From Candidatus Sphingomonas phytovorans (GTDB taxonomy: Bacteria; Pseudomonadota; Alphaproteobacteria; Sphingomonadales; Sphingomonadaceae), in the NCBI GenBank assembly GCA_029202385.1, contig CP119314.1, forward strand, positions 1,118,501 to 1,182,500: a DNA stretch of 64,000 nucleotides. Direction: 5' to 3'. The position numbers and the translations under genes were made by a program. Position 1 is the first letter of the stretch, and every line of letters starts with the position of its first letter. Shown here piece after piece: positions 55,341-62,428 of the stretch. A model generated the notes under the pieces. That model was not told the origin of the DNA. It was given only the letters and a program-made list of their open reading frames with translations, and ran no database searches.

Positions 55341-55470
55341 GCAAAAGGGCGCGTCCGCCAGCCGTGTGTAGCGGTTGCAGCTACGAAGAACGCTCGTGCT
55401 ATCGCACTTGATGTGGCGAGCGTCGGATTGTCTCTCGCGCCGGGAGGAAAGGCCGGTGTTACGCTGGGGG
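55341..55470 (+). pseudogene. frameshifted remnant of the second-tip sequence
   Basis: Closely resembles 53782-53912 (start of the second tip, encoding Q-K-x-x-S-A-S to A-P-G-G-x-A-G-V) but has a one-base deletion near 55362 that creates a TAG stop. It continues for a short way in another frame and then loses similarity. It marks the right end of the Rhs region, directly before the convergent cyclase-like gene. Confidence 0.65.
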
Positions 55471-55568
55471 GCAGAGTTGGCGTCAGGGTTTCTACGCGAG
55501 TGAAGAATCGTGGATGCGCTGGGGAGCAGTATACAGCGCCAGTCGCTGTCGCAGGTTCATGGCAACCC

Positions 55569-57542
55569 CTAAACCCCGTTGGAGCCCTCGACGAACCGTA
55601 TGAAGCGGGCTGCCGTGATCGCGCGGGGCAGGGCATGTTGTATCAGGTTTATGCTGTCCCTGTTCCCGGCGGTGTCCGGCGTCCAGTTCTCCAGCGCCGT
55701 GCGCAGCTTCGGCAGATCGAGCCGGCGCGCCATCGCGGGGTTCTTCGCCAAGGCTGCCAGCTCATCGATCAGGGCGCCGCGATCGCGCGCGATCCTGGCT
55801 GCCCAGTCGGCCGCCTGGCGGCCACGTCGTGTCTCGTTGAGCACCATATCGGGGATTCGGCCTTGCAGCATGCGGCGTGCAAGCCAGCGCCGTTTGCCGC
55901 CGCGCAGATACTGGTCGTCGGGAATTCCCATGCAAAACTCGACCAAAGGACGGTACGCCGTCGGATCGCGGCTGGGGATGCCGTGGATCAGATCGAGGCC
56001 CTGCCTGATATCGCCCATTTCGCTCATCGCGTTGCCGAAGCCGGCCGCGCGATATGCCCGACTCGATCGCCGTGCGCGGAAAGAAATGTCGTGGCCCATG
56101 TCGCGGGCGCGATCGTGGACGGCCATCTCGCGGGCATAATCGGGATCGAGCGGGCACCAGCTATCGAGCGCCCCACTATCCGACGCAGCATCGTCGCTCG
56201 CCGAATGCCGGCGCGCCCAGCGGCGGTAAAGGGGATCGGGCAGGAACGGCAGCAGCGCCTGCGATGCGAAGGCCCGGGCAAACGAGCGGTCGCCCTGTGT
56301 GGCTTTCAGCTCGCGCGCCAGCCTCAGCCATCGACCACGCGCAAACCAGGATGGAAAGGCGCCCTTGCCGTCGAAACTGAACGACAGATTCCCCGCCGCG
56401 CCGAGCAACAGGACATCGCAACCGCGGCTCCTGGCCCGTGCGCGCAGTGCGTGGATCCAGTGGAGATTCATGGCGTTGCGCGGTGCCGCGCCGGCCATCA
56501 GGAACATGGCGGACAGCTTGTGATCGAACGACAGGCCAGCGGCGTCAAGCGTCTCGGTCTCGAGCATGGGATACATCGCAGCGAGCGCGGCCACGTGATG
56601 GCGCTCGTCGCCGAAGAAGGACGGGCCAAAGAAGGACGGGTCGGAAAAGGATGGGCCGGAAAAGGATGGGTCGGTGCCGTTGCAGCTTGCTTCGGGTATG
56701 CTGGTGAGCCCGAGCAGCGGCCGATCCCCGTCGGTCGCCTCCATCGCGAAAACAGCCACCGCCTGCGAATCCAGGCCACCGCTCAGGCTGATCGCCGGCC
56801 TGGCAAAACCATCGAGTGCCGCCCTTGTGCCTTCAAGCAACAGGGCATTCGCCGCTTCGACATAGTCAGCGTCTCGCCTGAGACGTATATTGGGCAGCGT
56901 CGCGCAGTCATAATAGCGGCGTGTCGTGATGCCAGCGGGCGAAATCGCGGCGCGAGTGCCGGTCGGAATGCGACTGACATTGCTGTACCAGCCGCGCTCC
57001 TCCTCGAAATAGTTCAGGTAGAGGCTGTCGGCGATCTTCTGCTCGTCGATCTGGGGTGCAACCTCGCCGCTGGCGAACACGATGCGTGCGGTCGAGGCGA
57101 TGATGAGGCGGTCGCCGTCGTGCCAAACGTGCAGCGGGGGCGCCTGCAAGGGAGATCGGGCAAGGCGGACGCGGCGGCCGTCGGAGCTGACAAGGACGGT
57201 CGCGAACTGGCCGACCGCATGCAGATCGATCGCGTCGCCCCACCGGGCAAAGCCGGCGGCGTAGAGCGCAGAGAAATCGCGGGTGACGATCCCGAGATCG
57301 CGACGCAGGGCGTCGGCATTGTCCAGATAGCCGTTGAACATGATGCGCGATCCGCAGGGTGCAACCGCCGGCTGCCACACGCGCGCGATGGCGGGCGTCG
57401 GGCAATGCGCCGCAAACAGCGCGCGACCAGTATGATGATGCCCGACTGCCACATTGATCCCCGCAGCCAGCGACCGGGTGAAGCGATCGACGACGCCCCG
57501 ATCGACCGGCACATCGTGCCAGTTGAGATAGAGCGCGATCAC
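55569..57542 (-). CDS. asparagine-synthetase-like cyclase (lasso C-protein type)
   Basis: 657 residues. The N-terminal half is a class-II amidotransferase fold (V-G-Q-F-A-T-V-L-V-S, I-M-F-N-G-Y-L-D-N), but position 2 is Ile instead of the catalytic Cys, so it cannot release ammonia from glutamine. This loss is usual in lasso-peptide cyclases (McjC). The C-terminal half is the ATP-pyrophosphatase synthetase domain with S-G-G-L-D-S at about 254-259. A Pro-Ser-Phe repeat (four units) interrupts it at about 292-311. Start is GTG 57542, overlapping the PqqD-like stop (GTGA). Expected reaction: adenylation of a side-chain carboxylate and ring closure with an N-terminal amine. Substrate gene not found. 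Confidence 0.83.
   Translation of the reverse strand: MIALYLNWHDVPVDRGVVDRFTRSLAAGINVAVGHHHTGRALFAAHCPTPAIARVWQPAVAPCGSRIMFNGYLDNADALRRDLGIVTRDFSALYAAGFARWGDAIDLHAVGQFATVLVSSDGRRVRLARSPLQAPPLHVWHDGDRLIIASTARIVFASGEVAPQIDEQKIADSLYLNYFEEERGWYSNVSRIPTGTRAAISPAGITTRRYYDCATLPNIRLRRDADYVEAANALLLEGTRAALDGFARPAISLSGGLDSQAVAVFAMEATDGDRPLLGLTSIPEASCNGTDPSFSGPSFSDPSFFGPSFFGDERHHVAALAAMYPMLETETLDAAGLSFDHKLSAMFLMAGAAPRNAMNLHWIHALRARARSRGCDVLLLGAAGNLSFSFDGKGAFPSWFARGRWLRLARELKATQGDRSFARAFASQALLPFLPDPLYRRWARRHSASDDAASDSGALDSWCPLDPDYAREMAVHDRARDMGHDISFRARRSSRAYRAAGFGNAMSEMGDIRQGLDLIHGIPSRDPTAYRPLVEFCMGIPDDQYLRGGKRRWLARRMLQGRIPDMVLNETRRGRQAADWAARIARDRGALIDELAALAKNPAMARRLDLPKLRTALENWTPDTAGNRDSINLIQHALPRAITAARFIRFVEGSNGV
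56611..56670 (-). repeat. four tandem 15-bp units inside the cyclase gene
   Basis: Four consecutive 15-base units (56611-56625, 56626-56640, 56641-56655, 56656-56670), two of type GAAGGACGGG and two of type AAAGGATGGG in their cores. They encode P-S-F-S-G, P-S-F-S-D, P-S-F-F-G, P-S-F-F-G. The period is a multiple of three, so copy-number change would keep the frame. Confidence 0.9.
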
Positions 57543-57802
57543 GCCGCGACCACGAAGCCCGCTTGTTCGAGCTCGCTGAGAAACGCATCGATATCGGCCG
57601 CGCACCTGTCAGGCGCGATATCGTAGCGTTCGGCCAGCAGTGCCGCGATGGCGGCAGAATCGCGGTGTCCGTCGATCGCCTGCCAGATCGCCATGCCGGT
57701 CTCCTTCAGAGCGTTGAACCGGCCGGTGTCGACCTTCATCAGCACCGCCTCGCCATCGATCTTGGTCTCGAGGAACTGCCCGATATTCTTGCGGAAGATC
57801 AT
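57539..57802 (-). CDS. PqqD-like peptide-binding protein (lasso B1 / RRE type)
   Basis: 87 residues. The winged-helix RiPP-recognition element pattern is clear: F-L-E-T-K-I-D-G-E-A-V-L-M, F-N-A-L-K-E-T-G-M-A-I-W-Q-A-I-D-G, then A-A-L-L-A-E-R-Y-D-I and D-I-D-A-F-L-S-E-L-E-Q-A-G-F-V. Proteins of this kind bind the leader of a precursor peptide and deliver it to the peptidase and cyclase. ATG 57802 has GGAGG eight bases upstream and overlaps the sulfotransferase stop (ATGA). No cognate leader peptidase (B2, transglutaminase fold) is found nearby. Confidence 0.87.
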   Translation of the reverse strand: MIFRKNIGQFLETKIDGEAVLMKVDTGRFNALKETGMAIWQAIDGHRDSAAIAALLAERYDIAPDRCAADIDAFLSELEQAGFVVAA

Positions 57803-58692
57803 TTGCCTGGCCTCCATTCAGCCCCCCCGGCGTATCCGAAGCGGCGCATCACCGGGAGGTGGGCCGATCGGATACGGCCTGCCTGCGCGGCGGAGAGGTG
57901 ACTGAGCCAGTCGCCTGCACGTCCGCTGCGGAAAAACGGAGTTGCGCGCCGCGGGGCTTCGCGAAAGCCGCGGTCGCGCTCGGCGGCCTGGAGCGCCTCG
58001 ATTCGGGTATGTCGCACCGCCCGGTCGACCCTGGCGGGATCAAGGACGGTTTCGGGCCGCGCGAAGGCAATCACGCTTGCAAGCGCGTCGGCGGCATTCG
58101 CCAGCATGTCCTCGTACCGGACGACAAGGACAGGGATGTCGGGTTGATCCACCCAGCTCGACACATGCTCGCTCCAGTCACCGAGCAGTTGCGGGATCTG
58201 CGATGATCCACGCGCGCCGATCGTCATCGCCGCATCGCACAATTTATCCACTGCGCGTTCCATGTCGGCATGGCCATCGTGAAACGCGTTCGACACGGCG
58301 ACGTCGAGCGGGTTGCGGATGATGTAGACGACCACGCCCGATGCAGCAGGCGGGAAAAGCCAGCGGCCGTCGGCAAGGCGCTGCTGGCGGTCATGGACCT
58401 TCAACCACACCGGCGCTGTGTTGCGACGGGCCATGATGTCGAAGACATGTGGCTGAAGAGCCAGCGTTTCGTGCGGCAACAGATCGCTGCTGGATAACCC
58501 AAGAAAATTGTCGAACAGCCAGCGCGATCTGGCGACGCCACGGGTCACGCCGGGCGCGTTGATATCGTGCGGATCGTCAGTTTCGGAGAAGTAGTTGGCG
58601 AGCAGCAGCCTGAGCCAGGTGTTGCCCGACTTGGGATAGGAAGCGAGCCAGTCGATGCGGCCGCCGGTCTCTGGCAGCTCAGCCGGTGCCAC
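57799..58692 (-). CDS. PAPS-dependent sulfotransferase
   Basis: 297 residues. The 5'-phosphosulfate loop Y-P-K-S-G-N-T-W (19-26) and the 3'-phosphate motif R-N-P-L-D-V-A-V-S (126-134) are both intact. It transfers sulfate from PAPS to a hydroxyl or amine. The acceptor cannot be read from sequence, but the operon context points to a peptide or modified peptide. Overlaps HprK-like by 14 bases at its 5' end and PqqD-like by four at its 3' end. Confidence 0.88.
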   Translation of the reverse strand: MAPAELPETGGRIDWLASYPKSGNTWLRLLLANYFSETDDPHDINAPGVTRGVARSRWLFDNFLGLSSSDLLPHETLALQPHVFDIMARRNTAPVWLKVHDRQQRLADGRWLFPPAASGVVVYIIRNPLDVAVSNAFHDGHADMERAVDKLCDAAMTIGARGSSQIPQLLGDWSEHVSSWVDQPDIPVLVVRYEDMLANAADALASVIAFARPETVLDPARVDRAVRHTRIEALQAAERDRGFREAPRRATPFFRSGRAGDWLSHLSAAQAGRIRSAHLPVMRRFGYAGGAEWRPGK

Positions 58693-59548
58693 GGATATCG
58701 GCCTCGATCATGGAAATGCTGGAAGCGAAGTCTGCCGGCGCGCGCGACCGGTTGAACCGCGATATGGCGACAGCCGCGCTCAGGCGCGAGGCCGCAGCGA
58801 AATAGCCGGCCTGTTCGGCGATCGCATTGCAGAACTGCGGACGATAATAGGCCGAACGCAACGCTGCGAAGCGGTCTGCTCCGATGACCGGGGCTATGCC
58901 CGGGTCGGCGTTGACGATGCTTTCCAGCACATAGAGCCGGTGGATCGGCAACGGCTCCCCATCGAACGCGATTTGGTCGGCGACATAGAATTTGTCGAGA
59001 CCGGGCCGAACCGCGTCATCCGACTGACGATCGGTCAGCAGCAGTGCATCCGCCCACAGCTTCAACCGCCTGTGGCCCGGCAGCGCCATCACCTGGCCCG
59101 GATCGCTCAGGTCAAGCACGAGCACATCGTCTGAGCAGACCGCCAGGCCGCGCTGGGCGAGGGCGGCGGCCAATGTCGACTTTCCCTCGCCCGACACGCC
59201 GGTAAAGGCATAGATGCCGCCCGCATGCGATACGGCCGACGCATGCAACGGCACCAGTCCGTTCAGCCAGGCGATCGCGCCATAGACCGAACCGTCGAAG
59301 AACAGCCTCACTTCCTTGTCCAAGATGTCCTTGGTGCGGGCGTAGACGGTGCCGGCACCCCGGCGATAATGGAAGGCAAGGCCCCTCGGAAGCCTGAGCA
59401 GGAAGGCGTCGTGTGAAATCTCGTAGGTCGGGGTAACGGTCAAGGCATTGGGCAGGGACGCCGGCACGCTTCCCTCGCTCAGCCCGACTTCCGCCTGCAA
59501 CCGCGCCATGCCGGCAGGTACAGCCATATTGATGGGAAACTCCTCCAT
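58679..59548 (-). CDS. HPr-kinase-like serine kinase
   Basis: 289 residues. The HprK-like P-loop G-V-S-G-E-G-K-S lies at 117-124, the conserved H-A-S-A-V at 102-106 and the acidic pair C-S-D-D at about 138-141. The HprK/P N-terminal domain and full HPr-binding signature are absent, so the usual PTS target is unlikely. Related kinases in lasso-peptide clusters (paeninodin type) phosphorylate the C-terminal Ser of the precursor, a precedent for the role here. ATG 59548 is used, with 59527 as an alternative. 12 bases after the histidine-kinase stop. Confidence 0.83.
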   Translation of the reverse strand: MEEFPINMAVPAGMARLQAEVGLSEGSVPASLPNALTVTPTYEISHDAFLLRLPRGLAFHYRRGAGTVYARTKDILDKEVRLFFDGSVYGAIAWLNGLVPLHASAVSHAGGIYAFTGVSGEGKSTLAAALAQRGLAVCSDDVLVLDLSDPGQVMALPGHRRLKLWADALLLTDRQSDDAVRPGLDKFYVADQIAFDGEPLPIHRLYVLESIVNADPGIAPVIGADRFAALRSAYYRPQFCNAIAEQAGYFAAASRLSAAVAISRFNRSRAPADFASSISMIEADIRGTG

Positions 59549-59560
59549 TGCGCCGCCGGC

Positions 59561-61549
59561 CTATTGGAGCAAATCGGGCGGGCGATCAATTTTTGAGGGT
59601 TGATCCGCGGCTGGAAAGCCGATGTACGCGGGAGCAGACGGTGAGGGCGGCTGGAGAACCGGCAGAAAAAGCGTGAACCGCGCGCCCGTGCCCCCGGATC
59701 GGACGTCGACGCGTCCGCCGATGGCGGTGGCACGATGGACCTGATTGTTCAGGCCGCGACCATGGCCCGCCATGACAGGATCGAAACCGCGGCCATTGTC
59801 CGTGACGCTGATCATGACCTCACCACCAGTGGTATGGGTTGCGACCTTTATCTCGCTCGCATTCGCATGCTTGATGACGTTGGTGAATGCCTCCTGCAGG
59901 ATGCGCAGGATATGAAGCGAATGGCGCTGGTCGAGCCAGGCAAGCGGCGGCGCTTCGGTGACTTCCCAGCGCAAGCTGATGTTCGTGGCCTCCAGCCGCG
60001 GCTGGAGGCGGAAGCGCAACGTGCCGAGCAGCAGCAGCAGATCGGTCTCGACCGGTTCCATCGAATCGATCGTGAGCTTGAGGTCATCGATACAACTCTT
60101 GAGCAGGTCTGCGATGGCGGTCTCGTCCAGTTCGCCATGTTCCACCACGCGCAACGCAGTGATCAACGAAGAGCCAAGCCCGTCGTGCATATCCTGCATA
60201 AGGCGTTGGCGCTCCTGATGGATGAGTTCGCGCCGCTCGACCTCGCGGCGTTTCTGGTGGCTTGCAAGCAGCTCAGCCTCGCGCGCTGCGAGCCGCTCGC
60301 CAAGGACGATATTAGCGCGTTCCACCTCGCCCACCGCAACCGTATAGCGGCTGAGGATGACGTGGCAGAACGCGATGGTCATCGCGGTCTGCGCATAGAC
60401 GGACAGGAATATGTTCTCGATATTGACGAAGTTGTTCTGGAGCATCCAGTCATAGGCGCCGAGCAGCGCACCGAGCACGCCCCAGGCGGCAAGCGCGCAT
60501 CCCTGCAGCGAGCGAGCGCGCCAACTCCAGTAGAGCCCGTTCAGGCAGACCAGATTGCCGATCACGAACATCGCCGGATACATCAACGGCGCGACGATGG
60601 TCGCGTCCTGCGAGCCTGCCACGAGTGGTAGCGTCGCAATCGCGAAGAACGCCGTTATGATGGCCACCGTCCAAGTCAGCAGCGTCTGACGATGCAGGTG
60701 GATTCTGATCAGGAACAGGTGGACGCTCGCGATGATCCACATGATCGAATTGACGGTAAGCCAGCCAAACCAGGCATCGGAAATCGGCAGACGATCCAGT
60801 CCCATGTAATTGTGCATGGTCCGCACGAACGTCGCGACGGTCACGGTGAAGAACAGCAGGTAGAGCGTTTCCCGCCGCCGGCCGAACCAGACGAACAGCG
60901 CGAAGATGCCACTCGCTAGAAAGGCCGCGCTGCCGATATACGGCAACTGGGCCTGAAAGAAGTTGCGCACCATGTAGGCGGGGCCAACCTCCGCATAGCT
61001 GCCGACCCAGAGGCTCGACAACGCACCGCCGATGCCGCGAACATGACGCAGCCGTACCACGATGTCGCGTGGCGGCGTACCCCCTGCGGTGTCATCGAAG
61101 GCTATCCAGAGCGGCTGGTTCGAGCCATTCCATTGCAGGTTCGCATGCGACTGGTAGTGGAGGGCACCGTCGACATAGATCGCGATCTCACCGTCCGTCT
61201 TCCAGCGTGGGATATAGAGATAGGCCTCGGAGGGAGGATGGGCCCCGGCGGGCAGGCGGAAATGATACCAGGTGGTCTGGGTCGGCGTGAGCGAGACGTC
61301 ATCGGCTTGCCCCGGCAGAATCTTGGGGTGTGGCGCATAGGGCAACTGGACGTGGTGCCAGGTGCCCATGATCGAGCGTGGATCTACCATGCGGGGCGGC
61401 CGAGCATAGCCATCGGTATATTGAATGAGGATGTTTGCCTCGGTGAGGTGGATGCCGTTCGGCTTGCTCGCTGAGTAAATGCCGATCAACACCGCAAACA
61501 CTGCCAGCACCACGATGGCGTAGTTGCGAAGACCTCTAAAGAATTCCAT
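59561..61549 (-). CDS. 7TM sensor histidine kinase (DISM type)
   Basis: 662 residues. An N-terminal anchor (about 10-26) precedes an exported sensor region with the jelly-roll pattern of 7TMR-DISM proteins (Y-L-Y-I-P-R-W-K-T-D-G-E-I-A-I-Y-V-D-G). Seven membrane helices follow (about 200-400), then a coiled coil. The HisKA_3 H-box is M-Q-D-M-H-D-G-L-G-S-S-L near residue 445, and the HATPase has F-T-N-V-I-K-H-A and D-N-G-R-G-F. NarX/DegS-like output to a NarL-type regulator. Overlaps the response-regulator gene by 14 bases and precedes the RiPP-like genes by 12, so it should control them. Confidence 0.9.
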   Translation of the reverse strand: MEFFRGLRNYAIVVLAVFAVLIGIYSASKPNGIHLTEANILIQYTDGYARPPRMVDPRSIMGTWHHVQLPYAPHPKILPGQADDVSLTPTQTTWYHFRLPAGAHPPSEAYLYIPRWKTDGEIAIYVDGALHYQSHANLQWNGSNQPLWIAFDDTAGGTPPRDIVVRLRHVRGIGGALSSLWVGSYAEVGPAYMVRNFFQAQLPYIGSAAFLASGIFALFVWFGRRRETLYLLFFTVTVATFVRTMHNYMGLDRLPISDAWFGWLTVNSIMWIIASVHLFLIRIHLHRQTLLTWTVAIITAFFAIATLPLVAGSQDATIVAPLMYPAMFVIGNLVCLNGLYWSWRARSLQGCALAAWGVLGALLGAYDWMLQNNFVNIENIFLSVYAQTAMTIAFCHVILSRYTVAVGEVERANIVLGERLAAREAELLASHQKRREVERRELIHQERQRLMQDMHDGLGSSLITALRVVEHGELDETAIADLLKSCIDDLKLTIDSMEPVETDLLLLLGTLRFRLQPRLEATNISLRWEVTEAPPLAWLDQRHSLHILRILQEAFTNVIKHANASEIKVATHTTGGEVMISVTDNGRGFDPVMAGHGRGLNNQVHRATAIGGRVDVRSGGTGARFTLFLPVLQPPSPSAPAYIGFPAADQPSKIDRPPDLLQ

Positions 61550-62204
61550 GGCTTCTGGCTTCGAAAATTGCTTCGGCCTTCGATTTTACCTCAAGCTTCT
61601 GGTAGATTCTTCGGACAAAGGTCATGACCGTGTTGCGGGAGATCGACATGAGTTCGGCGATCTCGTCATAGCTGAAGCCCTTGGTGATGAGCTGGAGCGC
61701 TTCGCGTTCGCGCGGCGACAAGGGAGCCGCCAATGGTGCCAGTGCTTCGGGCTGCGGTTCGTGCGGGCGAAAGCGCAGCAGTATCTGGCGCGCGATACGC
61801 GGGCTGATCGGGCTGCCGCCCGAATGGAGGCAGCGTATCTCTTCTGCCATCCTTTGGGCCGAACTGTCCTTGAGCAGATAGCCCGTGGCACCCGCCTCGA
61901 TCGACGGGATGACGTGCCTGTCGTCGGCGAAGGTGGTGCTGACCATGATCCCGCAGAACGGCCAGGCGATATGCGCCGCGCGGATGACATCAATCCCAGA
62001 TCCGTCTGGCAGTCCCAGGTCGACGACGAGGATATCGACCGGCTCGCCCTCCAGCAGTCTGGATGCCTGGGCAACATTATGGGCGGTCCCCGCGAGGATC
62101 ATGTCGCCGGCCGCGATAATGGCGGCGGCAAAGCTATCCTGAAACGAAAGATCGTCCTCGACCAGGGCAATACGCAGGATGGCCGAGCCGTTGGTCGCAG
62201 TCAT
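61536..62204 (-). CDS. NarL/FixJ-type response regulator
   Basis: 222 residues. Receiver domain with the phospho-acceptor Asp in V-D-L-G-L-P-D-G-S-G and the conserved Lys in G-Y-L-L-K-D-S. The C-terminal LuxR-type helix-turn-helix reads L-S-P-R-E-R-E-A-L-Q-L-I-T-K-G ... N-T-V-M-T-F-V-R-R-I-Y-Q-K-L. First gene of the leftward operon. Divergent from the TpsB gene; the gap has a 16-base perfect palindrome (62300-62315). Confidence 0.93.
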   Translation of the reverse strand: MTATNGSAILRIALVEDDLSFQDSFAAAIIAAGDMILAGTAHNVAQASRLLEGEPVDILVVDLGLPDGSGIDVIRAAHIAWPFCGIMVSTTFADDRHVIPSIEAGATGYLLKDSSAQRMAEEIRCLHSGGSPISPRIARQILLRFRPHEPQPEALAPLAAPLSPREREALQLITKGFSYDEIAELMSISRNTVMTFVRRIYQKLEVKSKAEAIFEARSHGIL

Positions 62205-62299
62205 CGGCCGATCCGTTCCCCCGCGGGCGCTCGCCCTCCCAGGCCGCTGTTCGACGGCTTGTTCGGGCCGGTTTTACCACAACGGGTCAGGGCGTCATG

Positions 62300-62315
62300 T
62301 CGCTATTTATAGCGA
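62300..62315. promoter_or_regulatory. palindrome upstream of response-regulator and TpsB genes
   Basis: TCGCTAT-TT-ATAGCGA: perfect 7-base inverted repeat with 2-base spacer, between the leftward two-component operon and the rightward TpsB gene. Candidate NarL/LuxR-type operator for the adjacent regulator. Confidence 0.5.
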
Positions 62316-62428
62316 TATGTGGATCTATTTCTTCACCCTAGAAATGATCGGGAGACGGGGTGCCGGACGCATGGCGTTCGAAATGACAATCAGCCTTGTC
62401 ACCGTTCGACCGCCGGGGGAGCGACGCG

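Noticed and set aside
55547..55558. 12-base match (TGTCGCAGGTTC) to the T-arm of tRNA-Pro at 47845-47856, at the right edge of the Rhs region
   Set aside because: Attractive as an attachment-site pair, but it omits the tRNA 3' end, no integrase gene is present, and a 12-base match is plausible by chance over this distance.
56611..56670. Tandem 15-base repeats considered as a CRISPR array
   Set aside because: Units are contiguous with no spacers and lie in frame inside a gene.
55413..57626. 737-codon plus-strand frame across the cyclase gene
   Set aside because: Antisense shadow. Only its first 20 codons reflect the Rhs-tip remnant.
62205..62428. Search for a RiPP precursor in the divergent gap
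   Set aside because: Only very short frames occur. A 56-codon plus-strand frame at 62319-62489 overlaps the TpsB start and lacks a leader/core pattern.
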